Shown here: positions 20,390-32,066 of the stretch, in pieces
Numbering within the stretch: the first letter of the stretch is position 1
How the letters are laid out: every line of letters starts with the position of its first letter
From: Microstegium vimineum
Lineage: Eukaryota > Streptophyta > Magnoliopsida > Poales > Poaceae
NCBI GenBank assembly: GCA_022036555.1
Contig: CM039120.1
Span: 13,849,951 to 13,913,950, forward strand
Direction: 5' to 3'
DNA length: 64,000 nucleotides
The notes under the pieces: model-generated
Told to the model about the DNA's origin: nothing
What the model saw: the letters and a program-made list of their open reading frames with translations, nothing else
The model's database searches: none
Made by a program: the position numbers and the translations under genes

Positions 20390-21110
20390 TAGAATATGAT
20401 TGGATATCGACATCTGATTCGAGTATTTGGATAGAAATATAGTATCAGTGTTGAATATATATCCGGACAAGGATATACATAGATTTGAACTCCTCTAAAT
20501 GGATTTGATCTCAAATACGGTCGGAAAATATCCGTAGCGTTTGCACTTAGGGTGGTGGTGCACCGGCGAGAGCCAAGAAGGGGCCAGGCTGCCATCCTAT
20601 ATTGCACTTTTATATGGAACAAACTTTAAACCACACATGTGCTTTTATTTCGGATTGAAGTGAGCATCATTTTATAATAAATTTACTAGATGTGATATAT
20701 TCATGTGTCACTTAGAATAAAATTGAATATCGACATCATAAACATGTGATTTTAGTATTTAGATACGGATATAGTATCATAGATGAATATCTGAATCCGG
20801 ATATGCACAAATTTGAACTCTTCTAAACAAATTCAATCTCGAATACAGGTGTAACGTTTGCACATGTGGGGTGGTGCACCGGCGGGAACCAAGAAGTGGC
20901 TAGGTTGCCTCCCTATATTGCACTTTTATATGGAACAAACTTTAAACCGCAGATGTGCTTTTTATTTCGGGACAAAGGGACTATCATTTTATAATAAAAT
21001 TACTGGATGTGATATATTAATGTGTCGGATTGGATATAATAAGATTGGATATCGACATCATAAACATGTGATTTGAGTATTTAGATATGAATATGGTATC
21101 AAATGTTGAC
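20390..21110. repeat. Tandem array of an approximately 320-bp unit (about 2.3 copies)
   Basis: GATATCGACATC-type text occurs at about 20403, 20728 and 21049. The block GCACTTTTATATGGAACAAA occurs at 20604 and 20920. Each unit also carries GGTGGTGCACCGGCG and TTTATTTCGG in the same order. Copies differ at many positions, so the array is old. No coding capacity is seen. Confidence 0.7.
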
Positions 21111-21239
21111 TATTTGAACCCAACTATGCACATATTTGAACTTCTCTACCCACTTTTACACCATCAAAACACTGTCAACAGGCTTGGTTTGGAAAGAAGA
21201 ATAAACATATTATGAACATATTTTATCAAATAATTGGTT

Positions 21240-22085
21240 CCACATGTCTCTTAAATATTTTTATGCAGGTAATGATAAATGGGGATATTGGGAGCCTATG
21301 GGACCCACTTAGGGGTCCCATGCACCCAGGATCCTTGTGACAACCTCCAGAGTGAAAATCGACCCTTGGATCCACTATGTATTTTCTCTGAACGGTTAAA
21401 GATCAAAGCACATGAATCCATGGGCCCACAAGAACTCAGATCAGCCAAAGTCGAGTTAAAGATGAAAGCACATGGATCCATGGGCCCACATGAAAATATT
21501 GGGAGTCGAGTCGAGCTTGCCTTGGGGTCTCCGGAGTCGTCTGCTGGAGAGTCTGATATAGCTATTGTATCTTTTCCTTTATAGTAAGACTTTATTCATT
21601 TATCAATAGTGGCCACTTCGGATAGGGGTTTTGTCCTCCTATTGTTTGTCTGCTGCTTAGTACTTTCAGGATGTGTGGATGCAATCTATAATATCTCAGC
21701 TGTGTTTTCTAAGTTAAGTCATAAGAGTAAAGTTTAGATCATAGGAGTCCTATACTCACTCGTTGTCCTCCCACCTAATCACATTAACTAGTTATCTTTT
21801 AGTTATCTTAGCTTGGTCTTTTCTTCATCACCTTCCTATCTTTTATACTTCGATTACCCCTCTATAATTAATTAGCTCTAGATTGAAGTAACTCTGAGGA
21901 TCTCCTCTTTATTATCATTCTTTGCTCCCGCTTTCCCTTGGGCTAAATATAAATTACGATACCTTGGAATACTCCCAGGTGAAGTGCTACAACAGTATAT
22001 TCTGTGCGCTTGCGGAACAATCCAATAGACATAAGAAATACCCCTAAAGGCATTTCTAGCGCCATTCCTTAGGACGAGGTTTAGC
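21240..22085 (+). mobile_element. Probable retrotransposon LTR remnant
   Basis: Near 21945-22030 the text TACGATACCTTGGAATACTC, GGTGAAGTGCTACAACAGTA and GTGCGCTTGCGGA resembles the R/U5 end of a common grass gypsy-type LTR family (from memory). Upstream, 21396-21515 holds a 60-bp tandem repeat (units at 21396 and 21456, each with CCATGGGCCCACA). No gag or pol follows. Borders are estimates. Confidence 0.4.
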
Positions 22086-22149
22086 TCTGTTCTTAGTGGT
22101 GACGTTTAGAAATGTCAATGGCCTGCCCCTATCTACTTTTATAATATAA

Positions 22150-22335
22150 CATCAGGACTTATTTAGATCTACCAACTAAACTTTAGCTTACTAAATTTAG
22201 CTGCTAGGGATCTAAACAGCCCAGCTAAAAAACTACATAAAATTTAGCTAGGGTTTACCTGTTTCAATCGGTTGAACTCAGTTAAAGTTTAGTTGAGTCT
22301 ATTAGCTGAAAGATCTAAACATCTTAGCTAATGTT
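22150..22335. mobile_element. Possible small MITE built of TTTAGCT repeats
   Basis: Repeated TTTAGCT and AGATCTA text occurs in both orientations (TTAGATCTACCAACTAAACT at the left, GCTGAAAGATCTAAACATC at the right). Ends and duplication are not clear. Confidence 0.3.
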
Positions 22336-22577
22336 TAACTAAGATAATTTTAGCACCCCAGGCGGATCCACCGTAGGACAAGTTAGGGCGGTTGCCCTAC
22401 CTCCCCTGTGGCCGGACCCCTCCCTCCCGTACCTCCTAGGCGTGAGGTTGAAGATGAGCACCACAACAAGGCGAGTGACATCAAAGTTAGCCACGAACAT
22501 GTCACCGATTTTTAAAATTCCTTGCATAAGTAGCTACCTCACCTCCCCCTCTACCGTCCCAATCCAGGGAATAGGTC

Positions 22578-23213
22578 ACTCGGGGTGCGTTTGGTTCGAG
22601 GATAAGGTGTATGGGATATGCTCATCCATATATTTTGAGATATAGATATTTATGTTATCTGTTTGGTTGGATGGATATGACGAGTTAGTTTCTATTTGGT
22701 TGGATGGATGAGATTGAATAGGATAAGAATACTTAACCAATTATATATACAATATTATTTAAAAATAATAACAACTAATTTTACATTAATAAATATGCAC
22801 CGACACTAATCTTGTCATTATAATAACTAATTAAAAAGTAAAATATGTTAATTAGTACTATACTACTCTAATTATCACATAAAACAAATGTTAATCAACA
22901 TATTAACACTTACCGAAACTTATCTTGTCATCATAATTAATATTAATAATATAATATACTAATAGGATATGAATAAAAGTGGTTAGTTATGTCTTATATA
23001 CTAGAATGAAGGGAGTAATTTATTTGCTAATGACAAATATTAGAAAGCATAGATAAGCTCATACGTTAGATTTCTAAGAGCCACTATGTCCAACATCTAC
23101 CTAGAATATTTTCTATTCTAGATATCTATATTCAGCTTGTCCATCCAACCAAACAACCTATATCGAGGATATATGCGTACCATCCATGAATATCTGTGAA
23201 GCCAAAACCACCC
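22578..23213. mobile_element. Probable foldback MITE, about 0.6 kb
   Basis: The left end GGGTGCGTTTGGTT and right end CCAAAACCACCC are roughly inverse. Sub-terminal CTGTTTGGTTGGATGGATA (about 22659) is mirrored by TCCATCCAACCAAACAACC (about 23140). The interior is AT-rich and non-coding, with TAACTAATT-type repeats. No target duplication was found. Confidence 0.45.
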
Positions 23214-24222
23214 ATATTAGGCTATTACACCCGCAAGCCCCTCGGTCGACCGAATCGGCCTGTTCCTGCAGGTGTGTGCGTGCTCTGTTTGAGCAACGAG
23301 GTGAAGAGGAGAATAGAAGAGAACTTAGGGTTCAAGGTGTTAAAGTACAAGAGGCAAATAAATAAGAGGACAAAGTAAAGTAATTTGTAAATAGTCTGAG
23401 GTTCCTAATACAAAAATATCTATTAAGTTCTCCAATCCTAAATTCAAAAATGCATCTCTGACCATAGTTCTCAAACGCATAATAAATGATAGAAAATTTC
23501 AAAAATAGGAAATAATTTTTGCTAGGCTTATATTTACTGGATCTACACAACAGAATTTAAAAGTTACATGTCACACATTTTATATCTTATATGTAAATAT
23601 ATTTATGATTTCCTTAACATATTTTGAAAAGAAAGTTATTGTCTTCGATAATCTTGAGAAAAAACACAGCAGAGTCTAAGTGTTAGTATAACCGTGAAGG
23701 TGGTGGCGGCGCTGCCAATAGTCATGCTCTCGCCTTCAGCCTGCCAATGCCCTGACATAATGGTTGTCAACGACTCTCGTTAGGCAATAGTCAGAGCAGC
23801 TCCAGTGTATCAAAAAAAACGAACGAACCGTGGACGGAAAGAACCGAACCATCATCACTGCAGGTGTCAAACCGTAGCAGTCAGAAATGAAATTGACTAT
23901 AGCAGATGAGTCGAACCATGAAAAATAAAAAATGATTTCGTGCATGCTAACAGACAAATCCAACTGCTGCGTTGGAGAGCGGAGTGAGCGGCGAGAGCAA
24001 ATATTTTATTATCCATGGGACCTACATACACTGGAGAATGGATATGGTTGGATATGGTAAAAGCCAAATAGATGTTTGCTCCCTCTGTTCGGTGTCTACT
24101 CTAGAGCTGCCCTCATGCTCTCGACTTCAGCCTGCCAGTGTCCTGGCATAATGGTTCTCAACGACTCTCGTCAGGCCCGACCATGGGAGTTCGAGCTACG
24201 CTGCCGAACTGCCCTGAGCCCA
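23214..24222. other. Intergenic stretch with a 70-bp dispersed duplication
   Basis: The text from 23723 (TCATGCTCTCGCCTTCAGCC through CAACGACTCTCGTTAGGC) is repeated with few changes at 24113-24177. Between the copies, AGCTCCAGTGTATC (about 23796) and ATACACTGGAG (about 24025) are inverse, hinting at an inserted element. No gene is seen. Confidence 0.5.
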
Positions 24223-24251
24223 GGGGGGGGGGGGGGGGGGGGGGGGGGGGG
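24223..24251. repeat. Poly-G tract (29 G)
   Basis: This is the longest homopolymer in the clean part of the window, followed by AGGG and by a 32-bp spaced duplication of GGCAACCCCAAATAC at about 24254 and 24286. Confidence 0.8.
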
Positions 24252-24299
24252 AGGGCAACCCCAAATACCACATACATACTCCTCCGGCAACCCCAAATA

Positions 24300-24379
24300 C
24301 TTTTTGGAGAGTCAAAACATATTTAAGTTTAACAAAATATTATAACATTAATAATATCAAATAGATCATATTATGAAAA
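24300..24379. mobile_element. Truncated Stowaway half-element
   Basis: TTTTTGGAGAGTCAAAACAT through CATATTATGAAAAT matches the left half of the Stowaway element at 17015 (TTTTAGAGAGTCAAAGCAT through ATACTATGAAAAT). It stops abruptly where hAT transposase coding begins, and the right half is absent. Confidence 0.5.
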
Positions 24380-25038
24380 TAGAAAGAACGCATAAAATTC
24401 TACTAAAAATTGTTGCCATTGTGAAGTTTTTTGGAAACCACAACTTAGCTTTTAGAGGATCTAGTGAGCAACTCTACAATGATGTGAATGGTAATTTTTT
24501 AGCTTGTTGTGAGATGGTTGCTCAATTTGACTTGGTAATGCAAGATCACTTTAGACGTATTCAAAACAAAGTGTTGCAATATCATTATCTTAGTCATAAA
24601 ATTCAGAATGAGTTAATTTCACGTATGGCTTCTAGCATTACAAACTCCATCATAAAGATTGTTAAAGAAGCCAAATATTTCTCAGTTGTCCTTGATTGTA
24701 CCCCAGATGTGAGTCACCAAGAACAAATGAGTTTGCTAGTTTGATGTGTTGATATGTTTTATGGGAAAATAAAAATTATGGAATACTTTCTTGGTTTTTT
24801 GAAGGTGGATGACACATCTAGCTTGGGGCTTTTCAATGTATTAGTTGACTCCATCAAGTCATTTGGTCTTAATGTTGGTGATATTAGAGGTCAAGGTTTA
24901 TGACAATGGCTCTAGTATGAAAGGAAAACATAAGGTGGGGTACAAAGTTGTTTGCTTGATATAATTTGAAGAGCTTTTGTATATGCCATGTGCATGCCAT
25001 AGTCTTAATCTCACTCTTTGTGATATAGCTAAATCATG
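24380..25038 (+). pseudogene. hAT-superfamily transposase fragment (DUF4371-type)
   Basis: About 120 codons read cleanly to TGA at 24742-24744. They show features of the DUF4371 region found in plant hAT/TTF-type zinc-finger transposases: LAFRGS, a GNFL block, an HKIQNELI helix, then AKYFSVVLDCTPD, where the Asp fits the first acidic catalytic position (family knowledge). Coding similarity continues after the stop: frames with YFLGFLKVDDTSS, then, after a one-base shift near 24898, a YMPCACHSLNL-type block typical of the same transposases. The 5' end is missing (joined to a half-Stowaway) and the 3' end is cut by a gypsy LTR at 25039. The gene is dead. Confidence 0.75.
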
Positions 25039-25849
25039 TGTTGACACCGTTTTTTGGTACGTGTCAATATAAACCAAATGCGCTAAATGATAAAGGGATG
25101 GTCGCTGTTCCTTATCGGCATCGAGATACTGCTGATCAGGTTGCCGATAGAAGCAGGTGATTGAAGGAACATCAAGATGAAAAGAAGGATATTTGCCGAT
25201 GGAAAGATGTTGTCAATAGGAGTAGAAGGGTATTGCCGATTGGTAGTGTTGCCGATAGATGCAGTAGCTGACGTCAGCAGAAGGGCTGCCGATGGCAATA
25301 GAAGAAGGTTGCGGATTGAAAGAATCTGCCGATGGAAGGTTTCATCGTAAGGAAGACGGATAAGAAAACTGGTGATTTTTATGCCAGTATTATTATTATA
25401 GTTTGATTCCGACCCTTGTACGAGTCATTTATTTCCTTAAAAATAGGAGTTTTGTTTAGGTATGAGTCGTGTCTGTTTACAACTCCTTTTGCCGGAGTAT
25501 AAATATGTATCCAGGAGTGGTGTAAAAATATATACAATCAATCAAACACATCTATTATTTTCGTCTACTTTTCCAGCAAATCTACTTTTATCGCATTAGT
25601 TCTAGTTCATCCACGAGTTCTTACGACATCTCGACGGGCTGCATCTACACGACCTCCGTCAACCTCGCAAGTTCCGCGTTTTGAGCAATCTGAGCTTTTG
25701 ACGTCCGGGCGTATCGCTGTCGTCTCGTTCAATTTTGTTCTAGTTATCGTCCTTGTCGATTAACTGGTCAAATCGACTGGCACACCTTGGATATCGAATT
25801 CGGGTATAAGCCCGAGGTGTTCGCAGATCCGACACTTTTTGTGTCAACA
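25039..25849 (+). mobile_element. Ty3/gypsy-type LTR, intact copy
   Basis: This 811-bp LTR runs from TGTTGACACCG to GTGTCAACA, so the ends are perfect inverted repeats (TGTTGACAC/GTGTCAACA). A TATA box (TATAAATA, 25498-25505) lies in the second half and is followed by a plausible R/U5. A gypsy-style junction follows directly: TTTTGGCACACCCGGTGGGAC at about 25853-25873 is a primer-binding-site region. It interrupts the hAT transposase remnant. GCCGAT motifs recur through the U3 (about 25115-25335). Downstream internal sequence enters the low-quality block, so the rest of this element cannot be read. Confidence 0.8.
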
Positions 25850-27759
25850 CTCTTTTGGCACACCCGGTGGGACACTGCCCCCTCTTTTGATCCCCCGGGT
25901 CATGGGTGATTTACTTTGTCAACCAAAAAACGTCATCAAAGTTGAAAGAAATTTGGGGAAGATGTCAGAAAAAGTTAAAAAATGGCTTTGGAGGGTGCAA
26001 CAGTTTTTCTAAAAAAACCTTCGCCTAAACAGGGCGGGGTTTTCTGTCCAAAAACAAGTCCGCCTTGCCGCAAGGGCTTTTTTGGCCCAATCCTGGTAAA
26101 AAATTCCAAGAATGGTTAATTTGCGTTAAATAGGGTTGATTCCCCCCCAAAAAGGCTATCCAAACTGTGTCCAATCCCGTTTGGGGGGGGGCCCAATGTC
26201 GGGGACATGTAACCCCCGGTAAATAAACCCCCCCCCAGCCTTTTGGGTACGGTTGCCCCCCGATTATTACCGATGCTTTTTTACCCCCAAATAATAAGCA
26301 GCGGGGAAGGCCCTTGGGAAATAGAAATGGCAAAACCCGAGGGAGCCCTTATACCCCGGGGCCATTTTTTGATTACCCCCAAGGTGTGGAAAAAAGGGGC
26401 CCCGGGGTATTCCAATTATCGGCAAACACATGGGGATGACTTAAAAATTTTTGGTTTTGGTAGTCCATTCAAAACAGGGGGTTTAAAAAACCGAACATAA
26501 ATGGGGAGCCCCCAAAAAATAAATTATCCGGGAACCCCGAATAAAACCCCTGGTTTTACGGACCAATGTTAAGGAGTTACCCCAGTGGTACCCCAAGGTT
26601 ACCCCTCGGAAAACCCAAGACCATAGTATTCAGAAGGGGTTTTTTCCCGTGCCAATGGGGGTCGTTTTTTCCCCCCAAAGGCAAAAAAGGGTTTAAAACA
26701 TAGCCCGAGTTAATTCACCCCCCCCCCCCATCGGCAGGATCAGGATGCCCCCGGACCGATAAAAATTCCGAATAAAAGAAAAAACCCCTTTGACACCCAG
26801 CTTTAAGGTAAATACATACTCTTATGGGCAATACCCTGGATATACTTGTTTCCCTCCCCAAAACCTAAAAGGGGGCCGGTTCACAAATTTTCGGCCAAAT
26901 ATCTTCAACAATGGACAATAACCGCTTCATTAAAACAATTCAGCTACAAATAACAATAAAATTTTTCCCCTTTTTTTCCCCACTTTTTTTACCCTTTATT
27001 TTTCCTCCAAATTTATTTCCCCACTAAATTTTTAAAAATTCTTTTTACTAAAAATTAATTTTAAGGGGTTAAAAAATTTTTTATAATTTTTAAAAGGGTT
27101 CTTTTCAAAGGCACGGGGACTGAAGAAAAAATGTCCGTTTGGTGCGATGATCGGGAATTGGGAAAATTTTTTTTAGGGGTTTCTCCCACATCAAGGGTGT
27201 AAGACCTAAGAGTTTTTGGGGGGTTTTACCTCTCGTGCAAAGGGTTCCGATAGGGGAAAATTAAAACTTTTTAACCAGGAAATTGGATAAAAGGTTTTTT
27301 TTCCCCCGAACAGGGGGAAAGAGTTTTGAAAAAGATGTGAACCAACATTGGGGGGAGGGGGAAGGGTAAAAAGACAAGGGGAACGTTATCCCATTTTTTC
27401 GGCCAAAAAGGCCCCCAAAAAAATTTACCTTTATATTACCAAGGCCGATAGAATTTCGACCCTTTAAATTAAGAAGGGGGATTAAGTGTCGCCTAATAGG
27501 TGTTCCCCCCGACAGAGGTCGAAGGATTTGGTTTTAAGGGGCCAGGCGCAATTCACATAAAACCAATTTTTTGCCCCCAAATCTTTAGGCAAAGTTCCCG
27601 TAGAAATTGAAAATTTGGGGGTCCAAATTTTTAAAAATTCTAAAGCCTTTGAAGCCGTGAAGATCCCCCCCCGCCTCCGTTTAAATAATTGGGGAAAAAA
27701 CGGGGGATTTTTAAAATCGACCCCGGGGGAAGGGGTTAAGGAAAACGCATCGGTAATCC

Positions 27760-28100
27760 GGGGATCAGATGTTGCATGATGTGAAAGGAAAGAAGTTTGC
27801 TGATGGAGGAAAAGGTTTTTTAAAAAATGGCGATGGGCAGTTTGGGCCCGGGGGGCCCAGAGACTGCAAAAATTGGATTGTGATCACGCCCCAGGGACCA
27901 CACAAAAAATATGGGCATCACAAAAAGGAACAAAATGGGGGCCCAGGGGGAGGGGGAAAACGCCCGAGTTTGGTGGGGATAAAGACCTTGGAAATCCCCT
28001 TTTTCGTCCTTGTTGGGAAAAAAGGGTCAAGTGTTTTGCAGATAATTGTCCTAAATGCAATTTTTGGGTACTTTTTCCGTGGGTTTTTGGTTTAGAAAAG
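27760..28100 (+). pseudogene. Possible damaged gypsy gag segment
   Basis: In the corrupted block one frame (27873-28268) holds a cysteine pattern, FRPCWEKRVKCFADNCPKC (about 27999-28055), reminiscent of the Cys-rich motif in Gag of Tat-type gypsy elements (from memory). Its distance from the 25039 LTR (about 2 kb) and its orientation suit gag of that element. Base errors make this tentative. Confidence 0.25.
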
Positions 28101-31100
28101 GGAAATCTCCTTTTTTTAAGATGGGGAAAATTTCAAGCTATGTGGGGCCGGGGTCAGAGGAAAGGGGTCATTTTTTGGGTATTATACGACAAAAGGGGGA
28201 AACTCGGGGGTACCGACGGGCCCCTTTGGGAAACGTGTCCGTCAAGGGAGTTTGAAAAAAGGGGGTAATGAAAAGAGTCCCCTTTAAAGAAAAAATATTC
28301 TCTGGGGGGCCCCAAAAAAAGGGAAAATGGTGCAAATACGAGCGGTGAGAACACCATCCAGCCTTTTTTGGAAAACTCGTTTCCCCCAATTTTGGGGCCC
28401 CAAAAAGGGGGTTTCCCCAAAATAAGAAAAAGGGGAATCCCATTTGGGGGGGAAAAAGCCAGAATGATCTGGGGTTATAGTGAAAACCCTTTTTAAAAGG
28501 AAAATTCCCAGTTTGGGGGGGGGCCAAAATGAAAAATAGGAGCCCCCTCGGGGAAGTAATTATGGTTGTTTTTTTTCCCGAGGGTTTTTTTTTGGGCACC
28601 TGCCGGTGTGAAAAAGAAAAAAGGGGGTATGGTTTTGGGGTTTGGGGCTTTTTTCCCATGGGGGCCCCCTTTTTTTAAAAGTCCGTTGGGGAGGGATGAA
28701 AGGCAAATTTAAAAAGTTTTTGGGTTTTTAAAAGGGCCCCAAAGTTTTTTGGGGGGGCCCTTTTTTAAAATTTTTAAAGGGGTGCTCGAAAAAGGGCCCC
28801 GGGGGGCGGGGTTTAATATAATTTTCCATATTTTTATGTTCATAAAGGGGTTGGAAAAGGTGATCAAGATCTAGTCCAAAAAGCATAAAACTTAAAAAAT
28901 TTTTAAAAAACAATGTGTCACCCCTATGGGAAGGGGGGTCCCCTAGATTTAAACCCATCGACCGAAAAAAATCTGCCACAAACGTTTTTTGTTTTTTTTA
29001 CCCCGGGAAAAGGGGGCCCCACCAACCTTTTCCGGGGAAAGGGGGTTGGGGGTTTTCCCTGCTAATTGCTTTTCCCCCTTCCCCGATGAAAACAAACCCT
29101 TTTATGAAAAAGGGTCGGGGAAAAAAATTTTAAATTGCCCCCAAGGGGAACCCATAAAAATTTTTTGCCTGGGCCCCAAAAAGGGAAAAAAAACCTTTTG
29201 AGCGGGGAAAAATGCATAAAAAATTTTAAGCTTGGGTTTCAGGGGGTTTTCCCCAAAAGGTTTTTCCGTTTTGGGAAAATTTCACCGACCCCAAGCATTT
29301 TGGGGTTTGAAAAAGAGTTTTAATGGATAATTCCCCCGTTTTGAAAATTTTTTGGGCCCCCGGGGTTTTTAAAATCCCCGGGGAGGGTTTTTTGCAAAAA
29401 GATTTTTTTGGGGGGGGGTGGTACCCAAAACCCCCGGCCGACTTTTTTTAGCCCCCAAGTTAGTTTTCCCCCGTTGTAAAAAACATTTGGGAGTGATTTG
29501 TTAAAAAATAAAAAAATTTTTTTCCCCTTGGGACTTTTTTAGGTTTTCCCGGTTTAGACCCTCAAAAAATTTTAACTTTTTTGGTTTTTCCTTTTAAAAA
29601 CCCCGGTTTTTCCCCCAAAATTTGGGCCCCGCCAACCCGCCGATGCAACCCTTTTTTGTTTTCCTTTTTTTTTAAAGGGGCCCAAAAATTTAAAAATTAA
29701 TTAAAATTTGGGTTTATTCGGAATTTTTATTTTTTCCCAATTTGGGGGTTTTCTAACAAAATCCTTTTTTATAAAAAAAAAGGGGGAAAAAATTGTGTTT
29801 GTTTTTAATTTTCGGGAAATTTTTAAATAGGCTACCCCAAAAAGGGAGGGGGTACCCCAAAAGCCCGTTGCCGATTTGCTGATTGGATTTTTTCCCCCGG
29901 GACTAAAAACTTTAAAATTTCATGGTTTTTTAAAAGGTAAAATAAAAATTTAAAAAATTAAAGGCTGGGGTAAGATATAAAAGGGGCTGTTTTTCCCCCC
30001 AATTGTCCCCTTTTATTTTTTGGGTTTTTTTGTTTTTTGGGGGTAATGACTTTTGGTTTAAAAAAAAGCCCGGTCCCCATTTTTCCAAAGGGCGATAAAA
30101 TTTTTATTTTCCTTTTAAAAAAAATTTTGGGGCCCCTTTGGGGTTAAAAAATTTTTATTGGGACCCCCGGGGGGTGGTTAAACCCCCGAAACTTTGGAAG
30201 CATCTTGCTTTTTTCCGGAAAATTTAGAGTGCACTTTTGGGGGAAATGGGCTTGAAGAGGGAAACCCCCCAAAAAATGTGCATTTGGGGGTATCGGCCGA
30301 CCAGTTTCGGGGGTTTTTTTGGGGTTTTAATTAAAAAAAAAAAAAATTTGGGGGTTTTTAGATGGGGGGGAAAAAAAGCCCAAATTTGATGCGATTAAAA
30401 AAGGGGACCCCGTTTTTCCCACGAACAAGACTAAAATTGCAACCCTTTGGGAAAAGGAAAATTTTTAAATTTTTTTTAGAAGATTTATATCTAACTTTTT
30501 TGGGGGGTTTAAGTCTTTAAGTCCTTTGGGGTAAAGCAAAAAAAACCCCGTAAAAAAATTTTTTTTTGGTTTTAAAAGGGGGAAAAAAAAATTTTAACCT
30601 TGAAGAAAAATTTTTAAAAAAAATTTGGTGAATCCCCAGTCCCCTTTGGGTTTCCCCCTCAACACGGGGAAGCCCCTTTAAAAAAGGGATTTGTCTGCGT
30701 GATTGTTTTTTAAAGGATCAACTTTGATCCCCAAAAAATTGAAGGGAAGGGACGTTTTTATTTTATTATTTGGCTAGAAAGGGTTTTGGGGGGAAAAACC
30801 CCAAAAAAGGGTTTTTTGGTGGGTTTGAGGGAAAATTTTTTGGGGTTTTTTTCCCCCTTCCCTTTTCCCCCCTTTTTTTCAAATTTTTAAAAATTATTTG
30901 TTGGGGGGGCCCCCCGGGGGTTTTTTCTGTCATATGCAAAGATTTAAAAAGGGGTTTTTAAAAAAAATTTTTTTGGGGGGGTTTTTATTTGTAAGTGGGG
31001 GATCGGCAAATGGGGGTTTTGGGGTAAAATTTTAAAATTTTTCTAGTTCAGAATTTGGGGGTTGGGGGTTTTTTTAAACAATTTTAAAAAAAAAATTAAA

Positions 31101-31135
31101 GGGCAGGGGGGGAAAAATTTATTTTGGTTTTCTAG

Positions 31136-32066
31136 TGTTGACACAAAAAGCGTTTTTTTGCGAAAAAACCTTTTTTGGGTTTACCCAAATCGATTTTTCC
31201 AAAAAGGGGGGTTTTAAGTCGATTTTTTTCCCGTTTTTCCCCTTCTAACTAAACCTCTTTTACATTAAAACCCCCAAACCCCCCCCCTTTTTGGGGAAAG
31301 GGGGAAAAAAAAATTGTAAAAAAGCGGAACCCCTTTTTAAGACGACGGAAGATCTTTTTGATGCAGCCCCTGAGAGGGGTAAAAAAACTCGGGTTAAAAT
31401 TTAAAATTTTTAAATAATTTCGAAAAATTAGTGTTTAAAAGTTTTAAAAAGAAAATAAAAAATTTGTTTTTATTGGGTTGGATATATTTTTTCACGCCCC
31501 GAGGGGCCCCCTATTTTTTTCTCTGGTAAAAAGGGGGTTTTAAAAAATCTCGACTAAAATTTTCCTAAAAAAAAACTCCTAATTTTAAGGGAAAAAAAAA
31601 ACAACTGGGTTTTTAAAAAATGGGGGGCTAAAAATAAAAAAATTTTACTACCCCTTTAAAAACTGGGGGTTTTTTTTTTTTATTTTTTTTCACGATGAAA
31701 CCTTTTCCTGGGGCAGATTCCTTAACCTGCAATTTCCTTCTTATTGCCATTAGTATTTTTCCGGCTGACATCAGGTACTTTCATCTCACATCCAGGGGGG
31801 AACTTTTCCGTTTTGGCAATGTTCCCCCCTTTTTTCCCTCGACAATCCCTCCTTATGGGGAAACCCCTTTCACCCTTTTCTTTTCCCCTTCCCCAAACCA
31901 AAATTTTTTCCCCTCGGGACCTTTTTCCCCCTTTTTTTTTTGGCCGGTTTAAATTTGGGGGTGGCACTTCAAAACCCGGGATGAGGAAAAAAATTTTTTC
32001 CCTTTTTTCCAAAACAACGAAATCGGTTCAATTTTAAAAACCCTACAAAAATAAGGTTTTTCAACA
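31136..32066 (-). mobile_element. Corrupted gypsy LTR, reverse orientation (3' LTR of a minus-strand element)
   Basis: Text beginning TGTTGACACAAAAAG matches the reverse complement of the 25849 end of the clean LTR. Further matches in order are GCGGAAC, GATGCAGCCC, ACGATGAAACCTT, GGCAGATTCCTT and the end near TTCAACA at 32061-32066. Homopolymer noise inflates it to about 930 bp. A purine-rich tract on the minus strand (about 32075-32095) precedes it, as expected of a polypurine tract next to a 3' LTR. Confidence 0.6.

Noticed and set aside
16085..24251. Poly-G tracts at 16085 and 24223 as G-quadruplex regulatory elements or telomere-like repeats.
   Set aside because: They are pure homopolymers of uncertain length in transposon-rich DNA, without telomeric units or a nearby gene.
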